Source: Legionella worsleiensis (GTDB lineage Bacteria; Pseudomonadota; Gammaproteobacteria; Legionellales; Legionellaceae). Taken from it: a stretch of DNA of 64,000 bases. Below the pieces are notes generated by a model. The model was not told where the DNA came from. It did no database searches and worked only from the letters and a program-made list of their open reading frames with translations. The stretch lies in the NCBI RefSeq assembly GCF_001467535.1, contig NZ_LNZC01000001.1, forward strand, positions 1 through 64,000, read 5' to 3'. Made by a program: the position numbers and the translations under genes. Shown one piece after another: positions 1 to 9,930 of this stretch. Every line of letters begins with the position of its first letter. Position 1 is the first letter of the stretch.

Positions 1-50
1 AGAATGAAGTCCTGGTTGCAAGCAACCAGGCTACATGCTAAAGGGATTAA

Positions 51-233
51 TCTTCAAAGAATTCGTCACAGGGTGTTGCGGTGGCAGCAGAACAACAACA
101 GGAAGTACAACAGCTGCAACAGCAGGAACTCAGTGATGAGTCAACCACTATTCCTGTATCAAATAAAATTTCAAAACCCAGATTTTGGCTGCTTGTAATT
201 TCACTAGACATATTATCTCCTTATAATTTTTAA
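51..233 (+). pseudogene. Possible C-terminal remnant of a Gln/Glu-rich protein
   Basis: This frame is open from base 51 to the TAA at 231-233 with no in-frame ATG, and is closed upstream by TAA codons at 39-41 and 48-50. The translation has a polar, coiled-coil-like segment (VAAEQQQEVQQLQQQELSDE) followed by a short hydrophobic tail. That composition looks coding, unlike the overlapping ATG-initiated frame at 4-198. It is most simply the degraded 3' end of a gene that begins to the left of the window. Family unknown and confidence low. Confidence 0.3.
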
Positions 234-694
234 CAGTTAAAATATAACCCTTTTTTAATTGTGTTCTATCCGATACACCACTAGCATTATTTAGCCTTAG
301 TACACCGTGATTTGCAAGCAAGCGACATGGAATTGGGCTAAAAAATCTGTTTATCGATGCGCTGATGAAAAACTCATCTTAGGTACAAAACCCTGTTAAC
401 TCGTCCTTTACAGGGATATACAAATCCTTGTTACGAACAATCATGCGTCCTTTTTTAAAAAATAGTACTGATAATAATCTGTCATATAGGTACTTCTAAC
501 CTCTATCCCTCCTTGTCGTGATTAAAAAATGTGTTTTATGTATCAAAAGTGATTGAAAAAAACATTTTTTTGTATATGATCACATGCTTTTAATGGATGT
601 GTTACAAAAAATCAGCATAAATTTTTCTTATTAAACCACATGGTGAATACGTTATCATGTGATGTGCCGCCCTGTATTTAAAGGAAATCAGACC
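234..694. other. Intergenic region upstream of the Sel1/TPR gene
   Basis: No gene is supported here. The stretch is strongly AT-rich and holds one reasonable promoter candidate (553-580) about 115 bases before the chosen start at 695. A minus-strand open frame at 602-952 has no family features and overlaps the Sel1/TPR coding region, so it is treated as a shadow. Confidence 0.6.
553..580 (+). promoter_or_regulatory. Candidate sigma-70 promoter for the toxin-locus operon
   Basis: TTGAAA at 553-558 and TATGAT at 575-580 are separated by 16 bases. They lie upstream of the first gene of a three-gene run with 13- and 25-base gaps, so this could drive the whole unit. This is a pattern match only. 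Confidence 0.4.
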
Positions 695-3379
695 ATGGAT
701 AACAGCAAGTCCAATACACCTAAAATAATCAGTAAAATATATGAGCAACAAAGAACAATAATAATTGCTGCGATTACCAATTATCTTGCCTGGCGCAACA
801 ATAAAAGCGCTCCAGATAATAGGGGGTATATTGTGACCTTCTTTACTTATCTCAGACATTTTACCCCTTTTGGCGAAAATAGAGCCACTCAGTTGCACTC
901 CTTCCTTTCTGACAATCCATTGATTAATCCTATGAGCGTATTGCGCACTCATTTAATGCAAAACTCAAGATTGATGAATCATTCTTTAGATACTTATATT
1001 CTGGAAGCTCTAATAGAGCATAGAGAATTGTTCCTTATAAACGAAGAGATAACTGAATTACGTTCTTATGCAGCACGAGCCGATTTAAGACAACTCATCC
1101 TGTTACACAAAACAAGAGTTCCTCATGCAGAATATGCGTTTAATATTGGCTTACAATACGAGCGTAGTGGATCCGATGACGCACTGCAAAAAGCGTGTTA
1201 TTTTTACGCTTTGGCCATGCAATTAAATCACCCACGAGCCACAAAGGCATTAAAGCAATTAGCTGACCATGGCAACAGTGATGCCCAATACTCTCTGGGC
1301 TGCAAATTTTATCACCCCAGAGGAGCCTTTTCACAGGCAATTCATTATTGCCTGCGGGCAGCGGAACAACACCATTTAAAAGCAACTGCATATTTAAATA
1401 ATGCCAATTTTGATGAACAGCATTACCTTCATCTTGCTCATCATTACGAGCAAAAAAATAACATTCCTTGTGCTATTTCTTTTTATGAAAAGGCCTTGGC
1501 TCTTGAAAGTCAGAATGCGGCTTTACGTCTTGGCGAATTGCATGATCCCTTTTATGGCTGTACATTAAGTGCCAGTTCCAGTCAGGTTATTGCTCATGAG
1601 CGAAACGCATTAAAGGCATTTCATTATTTTAAAGCCGCAGCCGAACAACTGAATGAAAGGGGATTATCTTCTATGGTTTCGCTTGCTAAACAATTAAACG
1701 ATGATGATTTGTACTGGCAAACCGGTTTAATTTATTTTCATCCATTCGGCAGCCTTCGTGATGCCTGTTTGATTTTTAAATACCTCATAGATAAAAATGC
1801 AGAATCGACAATTGAACAGATTAATACCCTGTTAGCTCATCATGCTGATTTGGCGTATACAATGGGTAAGTTATATGAGCGCAATATTGATGTGAGTCAT
1901 CATTTAGAAAAAGCTTTGGAGTATTATGTTGTTGCGATGAAATCAGGGCATGCCAAAGCACAAATAATCGTGGAGTATTGTGCAACAAAAGGGGTGAGTC
2001 ATGCGCAATATTTGCTGGGTGTTGCCTATCATCATCCGCTAAGACAATTTTCGGAAGCAATAGAGTATTGTCTTGCTGCTGCCGAACAACACCACGTCCA
2101 GGCAATCGCCTATTTAAATAACACGTCGTTTGACGAACAACACTACCTGACACTGGCACAACACTTTGAACGCAAACAGGATATGCGCTCTGCCTTGTCT
2201 TTTTATGAAAAAGCACTGCTCACTTATAATGCAGATGCCGCTTTTAGATTGGGGGAATTGTACGACCCATTTATGGTGTCCGGGTCTTTGGAAAAAGATG
2301 CGAGTAAATCATTTAACTACTACAGGATTGCTGCAAAAAAGAAACATGAAAAGGCATTTTTCAACTTACAAAGACTGGCAAACGAATTGGATGATGATCT
2401 TTTTCATTACAGCATCGCCCAGTTATACCTTGATGAATATGAAGATTTGAATCAGGCTTTGGCGTGTTTTATTCGCCTTGCTGAAAAAAATGTGGGTATT
2501 GCCATTGATAAATTAAGAGAACTGACCCTTGGCAGCCCATTATACGCCCATAGAGTTGGTCGTTTATATGAGGATAATACGGTCATTGAACATCACATGC
2601 AAAAAGCCGGATTTTATTATTTATTAGCGAGCCAACAGAATAATGAACTCTATAACCATTTCTTTTACTCCTTTATTGATACGGACAAAGTAAGTTCAGA
2701 GGAGTTAAATAATCTGGCATTACTGTGTGTGAATGGCTCTGAGCATATTCAACCTGACCCAAACCTGGCGTATCAATGTTTTGAAAAAATAATTCAAAGA
2801 CAACAGTCAAATGATTCACAGAGCAAAGCTTTAGCTCATTACCATCTGGGACTGCTTCTGCTTGGTCATTCTGGGGCGCCAGCTGATTTGGTCCATGCTG
2901 CAAAACACTTTATTCTTGCTGAGGCTCAAGGGGCGCAGGAGGCTACAGTGCAACTAGAGACGCTCATAAGTTCCACTCGGTTAAATGCGCAGCACTTTAT
3001 GGACATAGCCAATCTGTATTTTGGTGAATTGCACGAGATGAAAACCAACTGGCCAAGGGTTGTTCGTTGCTATAAACATGCCAGTGCAAAGGGTGATCAC
3101 AGTGCCAAGCGGTGGTTGGCGCAAGCGTATCAGGTCGATCATGTTGACGTTCCCAGGAACGATAGAAAATCATTTAAATTCTATTTTCAACTCGCATCAT
3201 CAGGGGATAGAGATGCTTTTCCACCTTTAGAGCGTTTAGGAGGGGAGCTTGACTCCCGGGAACAAAAATTATTGAGCCAGTTATTTAAAAATGTATCCAA
3301 TAACGAAAAAGCAGTTTATTGGCAGGAACGAGCGGAAGAAGCAGAAGGAATAACGCTTATCCTATCAACAGGGTTGTAA
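695..3379 (+). CDS. Sel1/TPR-repeat protein, first gene of the J-domain toxin locus
   Basis: An 894-residue, mostly helical protein made of Sel1/TPR-like repeats (recurrent A-hydrophobic-YE-KAL, Y-LG-Y and A--YF--AA signatures). Such solenoids normally bind partner proteins; no enzyme motif is visible. No signal peptide or membrane segment is seen. ATG 695 is preferred over ATG 659 because AAGGAAA lies just before it. There is a clear internal duplication: a block around 1276-1550 (with [12 protein letters not shown]) recurs around 1996-2273 (with [12 protein letters not shown]), offset by exactly 720 bases (240 residues). The stop is 13 bases before the J-domain gene, so the two are very probably co-transcribed. 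By inference it could be an adaptor or chaperone for that large protein; an effector role of its own is also possible, since Sel1 proteins are common Dot/Icm-related proteins in Legionella. Confidence 0.85.
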   Translation: MDNSKSNTPKIISKIYEQQRTIIIAAITNYLAWRNNKSAPDNRGYIVTFFTYLRHFTPFGENRATQLHSFLSDNPLINPMSVLRTHLMQNSRLMNHSLDTYILEALIEHRELFLINEEITELRSYAARADLRQLILLHKTRVPHAEYAFNIGLQYERSGSDDALQKACYFYALAMQLNHPRATKALKQLADHGNSDAQYSLGCKFYHPRGAFSQAIHYCLRAAEQHHLKATAYLNNANFDEQHYLHLAHHYEQKNNIPCAISFYEKALALESQNAALRLGELHDPFYGCTLSASSSQVIAHERNALKAFHYFKAAAEQLNERGLSSMVSLAKQLNDDDLYWQTGLIYFHPFGSLRDACLIFKYLIDKNAESTIEQINTLLAHHADLAYTMGKLYERNIDVSHHLEKALEYYVVAMKSGHAKAQIIVEYCATKGVSHAQYLLGVAYHHPLRQFSEAIEYCLAAAEQHHVQAIAYLNNTSFDEQHYLTLAQHFERKQDMRSALSFYEKALLTYNADAAFRLGELYDPFMVSGSLEKDASKSFNYYRIAAKKKHEKAFFNLQRLANELDDDLFHYSIAQLYLDEYEDLNQALACFIRLAEKNVGIAIDKLRELTLGSPLYAHRVGRLYEDNTVIEHHMQKAGFYYLLASQQNNELYNHFFYSFIDTDKVSSEELNNLALLCVNGSEHIQPDPNLAYQCFEKIIQRQQSNDSQSKALAHYHLGLLLLGHSGAPADLVHAAKHFILAEAQGAQEATVQLETLISSTRLNAQHFMDIANLYFGELHEMKTNWPRVVRCYKHASAKGDHSAKRWLAQAYQVDHVDVPRNDRKSFKFYFQLASSGDRDAFPPLERLGGELDSREQKLLSQLFKNVSNNEKAVYWQERAEEAEGITLILSTGL

Positions 3380-3392
3380 GGAGTTAAATGAG

Positions 3393-6300
3393 ATGAGCGA
3401 TTATTACAAAATACTGGGTATATCCCGTAATGTGACCACCAGAGAAATAAAAACAGCCTACAGGCAAAAGGCTGTTTCTTTACATCCTGATAAAGGCGGA
3501 GATGAACAGCAATTCAAGCAACTTGCTGAAGCATACGCCGTATTAAGCGACCCAATAAAACGGCAGCACTATGACATGACTTACGAAGTGCTGCAGGACG
3601 TTGATTGTGCTCAAAGCAGTTCGATCAGAGATGATGGACTGTTGATGCCTGGAAAGATGAAACCGTATTCATTTACTTACCGACAAGAGCACCTTGCCTT
3701 GGTCAATCAATATAAAAGTGCACCAGTGTTTTTTAATACGCCTTATTTACATCGTGAACATTTTAAATCAGAACTGTATGTTTTGCGTTATGGCGAGAGA
3801 GAAGAACGGTATCACGATATTTATTCTTTTATTAACCGAAAACAGCAACTTTGGCAGTGCCTATCCCTGCCTTCTTTGGAAGCATTGCAATTATCGGCAC
3901 GTAATGCTCTTAAAATACTGCGGAATTTTTTAAATGGAGACTACTTTGGTGAGACTTTGAGCCATTTAATCCATTGCTTTGGCAATTCGCTGCGCTCCAA
4001 TAAATCATCTCCTGAAGCGCTTCTTTATGAGGCTGTTTATGAGATTTTAGTGATGTCAGAACGTTCAGAAAGCGCTCATTATTTGCTGATCAATGCTCTT
4101 ATTAAAATCACTGATTATGCTAAAAATAGTGATGATGAGTCTTTAAAATTTATTGCGCCACTGTTTTACAACAAACAGTTCCGAAATTTATATGCCTATG
4201 CTCTTCATCTGGATTGGGATAATCGTAACGATCTTTTTAATCCTCAATATTTATCGTTGTTTGATGGTATAGAACCTATACAAAATCAGATTCATCAATT
4301 GCAAGCTCATTTGTATTCCAGCCAGAATAATCACGATGTCATCAAAGTCATTCGCTATTTAAAATTGCTGTACTCCTTTGATAAAGAGATGAAAAGAGAA
4401 TTATTCTTTGCGTCCAGCGCAGAACAACTTCGAGAAAAAGCCTTTCGTTTACTCGATTGGCTTCCTTTTCTTATGGAGACCAGCAGCGAAGAACTATTAA
4501 TCAATACGTTATTACAAATTGGTCTGAGTTTTCAGCGAGCCGGCTTGCAAGAGCCTAATCCCATCATCCAAATGGCTGATGAAACAACCGCACTAAAAAT
4601 TTATACTCAAGCCATGAGTTTAGCGCACCACGCCACCCCGTTCACTGAACTGTATGCAAACACCAAAATTATCAAATTCATTTCAGCATTTGGTTTTGAG
4701 ATTCCTAAGGCAAATGAAATAATGCTCGCTTTTAAAAAGAGTTGCCTAACGGTTGCTGATGTGTTTCCGTTTTTAGATATTCAGCAATCCAACTTTGATT
4801 TTTTCGAGCAAAAGAATAAAACACGTGCATTGATGCGCCGTTATCTTAATCTGTTAATGGCTGTTTATGAGTACAATAAAAATCATGAAGACACTATTGT
4901 CGTACCTCATGCCAACTCCACCATTCTTTATCATGCTTATGAAGCCTGTTTGAAAAACTGGTATCAGGAACAACATGATCCTGATTTAGAACAAAAAATC
5001 CGGCTGGATTTAATGGATGAATTATTATTTGCAAAAGGATGGACTTTTTTTGATGTAGAACAGCGAGTCAGTTCCGAATGGATTATGGCAAATCGAGATG
5101 CATCGGGTTGGTTGAATCCTTCACGCTCCTTGCCATTTCCCGAGTCACCGCAATTAATGACTTATCGCAGGATCAATGGCGTTGAAGTGAATAAAAAAAC
5201 AGGTGAACTCTCTTTTTTCATGGCGCCATGGTCGCCTGATTATCCTCCATCAGAGCAACTGTTTACCTTTTTCGATCTGGAGCAATTGCTGCGGAAAAAA
5301 ATTACGCACGGTATTTTTAGTCTTGATCCCATTGATTCGGATAAACCCTATCACCCATTTAACTTGATGCGCTTTGCTCCTGGAAAACTGGGTAATAGCG
5401 AATTGTTAAATACCATGTTAATGACTGATTATTTATTAAAATTTTTAACAACAAATCAGGAAGTCCAGGGGCAATACCCCTTTGAGCAGCGTTCAGTGGA
5501 TCAGATGATAGAGCATCTTCCCGATTATTTGAAAAAAATAATTTATGATTATCACAAAAAACAGCATTCCGGGGCGCTACACCGATTTTGGATAGAAGCC
5601 GAAGAACAACAAATCGTGACGGATGAACAGAGTGATGCAGACAGCATCCGCATCGAAGTAGGCTCTCTAAAAATGGTGTTAAAAAAACATCGTATGGAAC
5701 GAGATATTCATGGTGAACTTAAAGATGTGGGTAATGAAGATGAGGGATGGCCTGTTTATGTCCTGACTCAGTCAGAATACAGCGATTTGTTAAGTGGGCG
5801 CAGAGTGATAAGCGGCCATGCCATGATATTTATTTACCCCGAAACAAAAGTAATGTACTGGGAATATAACGAGATTGTTCATGGTCATCTTATTGCGGGA
5901 TGCAATGAAAAACTGATTCGTTTGTATCGTCAGCCCAAAAACAGCGCTGGTCAGATTGTTCCCAAAACACAAAACATGCACCTTTTGTATCAGTTAACGA
6001 ATGAATTATCCCGTCAGACGGGTATTTCCACTCGCTATTCGCCAGAGTTCGTTTTTGCTCATGAATTTACCGTGCATTATGATGAGTTTGCTCAGTATTT
6101 CCCTGAGTTTGGGCGTTTGAGGGAGCTTTGTAAAATAACCTCATTAGTGAATTTTTTAAGTGGGATGCATAATAAGAATACTATGGAGTTAAGTGCCATA
6201 CGAGGATTATTAAATCGTGACGCCTCGTCATCCGCTGCTACTGAACCATCGGTAGACCCTTTAATCAATTTATATTATAAAAATGCCTTTGAACAAATGC

Positions 6301-7469
6301 GTCAAAACATTATTAATCAATTTGATGCTTTAGTAACTGAATTAGCTACCTCGGTATTAAATAAAAAATGGTCGGAACAGCTAACGAATATTACCCGACA
6401 AATTGGCAGTCTGGAAATAAGTCCTTATTCTAAAGAAGTGAATGAACTGTGCAGACAGTACTCGCAACAACTGGCTAAAGATAATCCAGGAGCCCCTTCA
6501 TCGCTTATCCATGCTGAAGTCGAGCGTCAACGCAATGATCTTGCCAGGACTATGTCGCAAAGAAAGCAATCGTCAATAAAACAAGAACTAAAGACTCTTT
6601 TTTCTGCAAGTTTGTCAGGAGTTAGTTCGTCGCAACTGGAGCATGTGATTCATTTATTCATGCGAGGCACTCCTCAACCTCTTAGAGATCTTTTAGTTGC
6701 AACTGAACGTTCAAAGGTATTGGCTGTGATTAAGCCACGATTCGCTCATTGCAGCGCAACGCTTGTTGCCAAAGCCCTCGATGATTACGGTCGAGATGCG
6801 GCTGCAGAAATTGGCCTATTTGAGGCACGTCGTCAGTTGAACGAAATCATGTTGATTAAAGAACGATTAAAATCCGGGTTTGAGGAAATTCATCTTGGAG
6901 AAGAAGAGAGCTCTGATGATGACCTTGATGAGCAATGTTATTGGGTACCTGCAAGTGTCCGGCACGATGTGGATAAAAGAAGCAATCGCTATTCCTTTTT
7001 TGTGTACGGTGGAGTCAGCTTGTTGCCACAAACCAGAGTCACATCCGGTATCACGGCATTAAGTGGTTCCATGATCAGTGGCCAAAGCTTTAGGCACATC
7101 ATTACCCAGGGGTTTCAAAGCCATCACATTATAAGCCCAACAAACCATGCTACTAAGGATCATGAATTATTAAGTTTAGCTGGATTTAATAACAAACGAG
7201 ATATTAATTCACAGGTTAATCGAATTTATTTACCTGATGGAAAGCGGTCATTTCACCCAACTCGTTCAGTTCATTCAGGCCGACATACCCAGTTTGCGAT
7301 GGATGATATTGGTAAACGGATGGATGTTGTTGTTGAAAAAGGAAAAAGTAATAACTGGAGTCAAAGCCAATACCGTACTTCGCTAAGAGAATTAATCTCG
7401 GAGATGAGGCAAGAGCTTCGGGGAGGGAGGATGGATTTATATGCTAAAATGAAACCATCATCCTTTTAA
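3393..7469 (+). CDS. Giant J-domain protein with C-terminal SHH-type HNH/EndoVII nuclease toxin domain
   Basis: A 1358-residue protein. Residues 1-62 are a canonical DnaJ J-domain with the HPD motif at 31-33, which should stimulate an Hsp70 ATPase; there is no G/F region, zinc finger or substrate-binding DnaJ C-terminus. A long helical middle follows. Around residues 885-915 lies the segment [12 protein letters not shown] and a LRELCKIT helix, a pattern I associate with pre-toxin regions of large toxins (recollection, not a search). An acidic linker ([12 protein letters not shown]) precedes the last ~125 residues, which carry Q-SHH at 1242-1245, a [11 protein letters not shown] segment, HP and then H-GRH near 1294-1298. 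That is the signature layout of the AHH/SHH nucleases of the HNH/EndoVII fold used in polymorphic toxins. The next gene encodes an Imm11-like immunity protein, which supports the toxin reading. RBS GGAG precedes the ATG. Delivery route and target are unknown. Confidence 0.85.
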   Translation: MSDYYKILGISRNVTTREIKTAYRQKAVSLHPDKGGDEQQFKQLAEAYAVLSDPIKRQHYDMTYEVLQDVDCAQSSSIRDDGLLMPGKMKPYSFTYRQEHLALVNQYKSAPVFFNTPYLHREHFKSELYVLRYGEREERYHDIYSFINRKQQLWQCLSLPSLEALQLSARNALKILRNFLNGDYFGETLSHLIHCFGNSLRSNKSSPEALLYEAVYEILVMSERSESAHYLLINALIKITDYAKNSDDESLKFIAPLFYNKQFRNLYAYALHLDWDNRNDLFNPQYLSLFDGIEPIQNQIHQLQAHLYSSQNNHDVIKVIRYLKLLYSFDKEMKRELFFASSAEQLREKAFRLLDWLPFLMETSSEELLINTLLQIGLSFQRAGLQEPNPIIQMADETTALKIYTQAMSLAHHATPFTELYANTKIIKFISAFGFEIPKANEIMLAFKKSCLTVADVFPFLDIQQSNFDFFEQKNKTRALMRRYLNLLMAVYEYNKNHEDTIVVPHANSTILYHAYEACLKNWYQEQHDPDLEQKIRLDLMDELLFAKGWTFFDVEQRVSSEWIMANRDASGWLNPSRSLPFPESPQLMTYRRINGVEVNKKTGELSFFMAPWSPDYPPSEQLFTFFDLEQLLRKKITHGIFSLDPIDSDKPYHPFNLMRFAPGKLGNSELLNTMLMTDYLLKFLTTNQEVQGQYPFEQRSVDQMIEHLPDYLKKIIYDYHKKQHSGALHRFWIEAEEQQIVTDEQSDADSIRIEVGSLKMVLKKHRMERDIHGELKDVGNEDEGWPVYVLTQSEYSDLLSGRRVISGHAMIFIYPETKVMYWEYNEIVHGHLIAGCNEKLIRLYRQPKNSAGQIVPKTQNMHLLYQLTNELSRQTGISTRYSPEFVFAHEFTVHYDEFAQYFPEFGRLRELCKITSLVNFLSGMHNKNTMELSAIRGLLNRDASSSAATEPSVDPLINLYYKNAFEQMRQNIINQFDALVTELATSVLNKKWSEQLTNITRQIGSLEISPYSKEVNELCRQYSQQLAKDNPGAPSSLIHAEVERQRNDLARTMSQRKQSSIKQELKTLFSASLSGVSSSQLEHVIHLFMRGTPQPLRDLLVATERSKVLAVIKPRFAHCSATLVAKALDDYGRDAAAEIGLFEARRQLNEIMLIKERLKSGFEEIHLGEEESSDDDLDEQCYWVPASVRHDVDKRSNRYSFFVYGGVSLLPQTRVTSGITALSGSMISGQSFRHIITQGFQSHHIISPTNHATKDHELLSLAGFNNKRDINSQVNRIYLPDGKRSFHPTRSVHSGRHTQFAMDDIGKRMDVVVEKGKSNNWSQSQYRTSLRELISEMRQELRGGRMDLYAKMKPSSF

Positions 7470-7494
7470 TTAAAGATAAAGACAGGAAATTCAG

Positions 7495-8073
7495 ATGATT
7501 TATTTATGGGAAAAACCAAGAAATTGTCCAAACAAACTGATTGCTGAATACGATAGAGCACTGTCTCCAGATAGATTTTTATTTCGCAGAGGTACCTTCA
7601 TTGCTCAGGATCAACTGGCGCAAAAGGCTATTTTTCATCATGATATGTCTGTGGTTAAACTTGAAGGCTTTGATTGCATTCCGAATAATTCAGCATCTCC
7701 TTTGGTGAATGAACGAATTGTAGACATTCTTAAAGAGTTATGCCCCAAGGATATTCAGTTGATTGATGCTGAGGTTCACTGTAAAGACGGTATATTAACC
7801 AACTACAAACTTTTAAATATCACAACAACTGTAGTTGGGTTGGATCATGATAAATCCGTATATAAAACAGATGGTACTGCTATTAGCTCTATTTCGTATG
7901 GAACTTATAAAATGGGTTGTATGGATGAGCACCATATTGCTCGAGATGAAGAATGGAAAGGCAATATATTAGTAACGGAATCAATAAAGTCAGCTTTTGA
8001 ACAAAAAAAAATAAAGGGTCATGAATTTGTGACCCCTGAGGATTATTATACTTCTATTTATGGACATCCGTAG
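7495..8073 (+). CDS. Imm11/DUF1629-like immunity protein
   Basis: A 192-residue cytosolic-looking protein with no signal peptide. The C-terminal half follows the DUF1629/Imm11 (MXAN_0049-like) layout: Y-LLNI at 104-109, LDHDKS at 116-121, a G-x-I turn, then ILVTESIK at 158-165 and an amphipathic helix ending KIKGHEF. In known polymorphic-toxin loci, Imm11 proteins sit directly behind nuclease toxins and neutralise them by binding. Here the gene starts 25 bases after the J-domain/SHH-nuclease gene, with AGGAAA as ribosome-binding site, which fits that order. The family call is from motif memory; the immunity role is inferred from family and position. It is followed by a repeat-bearing intergenic stretch, so it is likely the last gene of the operon. 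Confidence 0.75.
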   Translation: MIYLWEKPRNCPNKLIAEYDRALSPDRFLFRRGTFIAQDQLAQKAIFHHDMSVVKLEGFDCIPNNSASPLVNERIVDILKELCPKDIQLIDAEVHCKDGILTNYKLLNITTTVVGLDHDKSVYKTDGTAISSISYGTYKMGCMDEHHIARDEEWKGNILVTESIKSAFEQKKIKGHEFVTPEDYYTSIYGHP

Positions 8074-8216
8074 TTTTTTACTTAACATCTCAGGTGCTTA
8101 ATTAAGCGTATTGTTTTTCTTCTTCTCTCTGCTCACAGCGTAGGAGAAGAGGGAGAATTAAATAATCGATCTCATTAAGAATGATTTGAGGTTAATCAGT
8201 TTTGCCTTGATTTATC

Positions 8217-8240
8217 CCCTTCTCCCCTAGGGGAGAAGGG
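8217..8240. repeat. Palindromic repeat, copy 1 (perfect 24-base palindrome)
   Basis: A 12-base arm CCCTTCTCCCCT is followed at once by its exact reverse complement. It is the cleanest member of a family that recurs at 8351, 8451, 9022 and 9138 in and around the DUF559 gene. It is followed by GTGCAAATTG and a T-run, the same flank found after the 9022 copy. A more degenerate relative (TCTTCTC...GAGAAGA) lies near 8119-8157. Confidence 0.8.
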
Positions 8241-8301
8241 AGTGATTTTCGTGCAAATTGATTTTTTTTGATTATTACTCTGTTTTCTCACCATTCATTA
8301 G

Positions 8302-8385
8302 GGCGTGATGGATAGTGTGCTAAATGAACTTGAGATTGTTCTGGAAGTCTCCCCCTCATCCCCTAGGGGAGCAGGGAGAATTTGA
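8302..8385 (+). pseudogene. Truncated duplicate of the 3' end of the DUF559 gene
   Basis: The translation GVMDSVLNELE matches the C-terminal part of the intact DUF559 protein encoded downstream, and the nucleotide match runs on into the palindromic repeat that forms that gene's tail. No 5' part of the gene is present. It shows that the endonuclease 3' end and the repeat were duplicated, or left behind, as a unit. Confidence 0.8.
8351..8379. repeat. Palindromic repeat, copy 2 (degenerate)
   Basis: CCCCTCATCCCCTAGGGGAG followed by CAGGGAG. It keeps the CTCATCCCC arm and the CCTAGG centre but has lost several bases compared with copy 1. It lies inside the tail of the truncated DUF559 copy. Confidence 0.7.
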
Positions 8386-8450
8386 GTACAAATTTTTTTA
8401 TGATCATTACCTTGCTTTATCACTATCCATCAGTTTTCCTGTAAAATACT

Positions 8451-8487
8451 CCCTTCTCCCTTGAGGGAGAAGGGTTGGGGATGAGGG
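8451..8487. repeat. Palindromic repeat, copy 3
   Basis: CCCTTCTCCCTTGAGGGAGAAGGG (8451-8474) continues into TTGGGGATGAGGG. The second part is the reverse complement of the CCCTCATCCCCAA arm that begins copy 4, so copies 3 and 4 are in opposite orientation. Confidence 0.8.
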
Positions 8488-8684
8488 TGTGGTACGCACG
8501 TGAATCACGAGATTGACAAAGGATAAACAATAAGATTATCTGCGTGTTTTTATTAGTTAATCGAATGGATACAGAAGAATTGAACACAGGATGTAACCTG
8601 TTCATTTGAGTTTTAAGTGATCTATCTGTAGCGCTATTTAAATTGTATCCACTATTTTATTGCATCAAAATTTTTAGACAGAGC

Positions 8685-9080
8685 ATGAACAATCGAGCAA
8701 AAGCATTAAGGCAAACTATGACGGATGCGGAAAACCGCATGTGGTATTATTTGCGTAACAGGCGATTAAGTGGGTATAAATTTATTCGACAGCACGTTAT
8801 TGGCAATTATATTGTTGATTTTGTGTGTCGTGAAAAAAAACTGATCGTTGAAATTGATGGCAGTCAACATATGGATGCAGTTGATTATGATTTACGGCGT
8901 TCTCAATATTTGGAACGCCGTGGCTACAGAGTGGTGCGCATATGGAACCATGATGTATTTAAAAATATTCAAGGCGTGATGGATAGTGTGCTGAATGAAC
9001 TTGAGACCGTACCGCAAGCCTCCCCTCATCCCCAACCCTTCTCCCCAGAGGGAGAAGGGAGTGAGTTAAGTGCAAATTGA
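8685..9080 (+). CDS. DUF559 (Vsr-like fold) endonuclease-domain protein
   Basis: A 131-residue DUF559 protein, related in fold to Vsr and restriction-type PD-(D/E)XK nucleases. It shows the usual order: N-R-A-LR--MT-AE--MW--LRNRRL near the start, KFIRQ, then IVDFVC, EIDGSQH and an RR--LE-RGYRVVRIWNHDV block. ATG 8685 is preferred; a TTG at 8643 would add 14 residues of poor quality. The final ~15 residues (PHPQPFSPEGEGS) are not part of the domain: they are encoded by palindromic repeat copy 4, which the reading frame enters. Biological role of DUF559 proteins is not established. The association with repeats suggests a repeat-linked or mobile gene. Confidence 0.85.
   Translation: MNNRAKALRQTMTDAENRMWYYLRNRRLSGYKFIRQHVIGNYIVDFVCREKKLIVEIDGSQHMDAVDYDLRRSQYLERRGYRVVRIWNHDVFKNIQGVMDSVLNELETVPQASPHPQPFSPEGEGSELSAN
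9022..9066. repeat. Palindromic repeat, copy 4, encoding the DUF559 protein C-terminus
   Basis: CCCCTCATCCCCAACCC, then TTCTCCCC-AGA-GGGAGAAGGG and AGTGAG. The inverted arms pair around AGA. The repeat lies inside the coding frame and supplies the Pro/Glu/Gly-rich tail of the protein. Confidence 0.8.
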
Positions 9081-9137
9081 TTTTTTTTGATCATTACTCC
9101 GCTTTCTCACCATCAATCAGTTTTCCTATAAAATACT

Positions 9138-9168
9138 CTCTTCTCCCCCAAGGGAGAAGGGAGTGAGT
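9138..9168. repeat. Palindromic repeat, copy 5
   Basis: CTTCTCCCCCAAGGGAGAAGGGAGTGAG lies about 75 bases after copy 4. It is preceded by CATCAATCAGTTTTCCTATAAAATACT, which closely matches the flank before copy 3 (8429-8450), so the copies were multiplied together with their flanks. Confidence 0.75.
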
Positions 9169-9229
9169 TGAGTACATACAACCATGATACCAATCCTGCA
9201 ACCTCATAATGCTCATGAAGCTTAGGGAT

Positions 9230-9667
9230 TTATCTATTCTTTGCAAAGAAATGTGCTGATTCGTTAATTTTGCATTCAAAGGTAATTTTGTCTGATAAGG
9301 GAGTGTAATTGGTTGCATTTAAGGGGGTGAAACTCACCGCAACAGTGCCATTACTTGCAATAGTATATCGGTTAAATTCATACACTGCCTGACCAGGAAA
9401 TTGAGGGTGATTCAGCGTAAAATGCAGCATGGAGGCAGCAATATATCCCGCATCATTATTTACAGCGATTTCATTAGGCGTATAGGCTGAATTGTAGTGA
9501 GCCATTTTGTAGTTTTTATTAGTCCCTGTACATTTGGCATAATCGACAACAATACGAACTAATCGTCCCTTTGTAATGGCGTTGTTGATTTTTTCATAAG
9601 AATCCAATTGATTTGCATAAGTATTTAATGCAGAACACATCAGGGTCAAGGTAATGAGTTTTTTCAT
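9230..9667 (-). CDS. VirK-like secreted protein
   Basis: A 145-residue protein with an N-terminal signal peptide (MKKLITLTLMCSALNTYA). The mature part has the VirK-family layout as I recall it: a short helical start, then KGRLVRIVVDYAKCTG with a conserved cysteine, a beta-rich middle and a second cysteine in ITFECKI near the end, so one disulfide is likely. VirK proteins are periplasmic or secreted, occur in Legionella and in plant-associated Agrobacterium, and have no defined biochemical activity. AGGATG lies just before the start codon on the minus strand. It stands alone, divergent from the phosphoribosyltransferase gene. Confidence 0.7.
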   Translation of the reverse strand: MKKLITLTLMCSALNTYANQLDSYEKINNAITKGRLVRIVVDYAKCTGTNKNYKMAHYNSAYTPNEIAVNNDAGYIAASMLHFTLNHPQFPGQAVYEFNRYTIASNGTVAVSFTPLNATNYTPLSDKITFECKINESAHFFAKNR

Positions 9668-9930
9668 GGAACATCCTTTTTTTGAGAGTTATTAAATCCA
9701 TAAGCGAGCAGAAAAGTGCTGGCTCAATGACGATTAATGTACAAGACAAGTAATTTATTATCAACAGAACAAAACAGAATTTATCTTTGCGGCTTTTTCA
9801 TCAAAGATAGTGACGTGATCTATACTCAATGGGTGCTCAGTAGCAAAACCATGAGTAACTGCCTCGCTTAATGTGTTGCATCAACCGATTCTGATTACTG
9901 GAGCATCAATAGGGAATCTGGAGTGACAAT

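Noticed and set aside
4-198. 64-codon ATG-initiated frame at the left edge
   Set aside because: Its composition (many Arg, Asn, Cys, Ser) is what the Gln-rich frame one base away gives when read out of phase; no ribosome-binding site precedes it.
602-952. 116-codon minus-strand frame overlapping the start of the Sel1/TPR gene
   Set aside because: No family features and almost wholly inside a better supported gene.
8217-9168. CRISPR array
   Set aside because: The repeats are palindromic but unevenly spaced, variable in length and partly coding; there are no regular spacers or cas genes.
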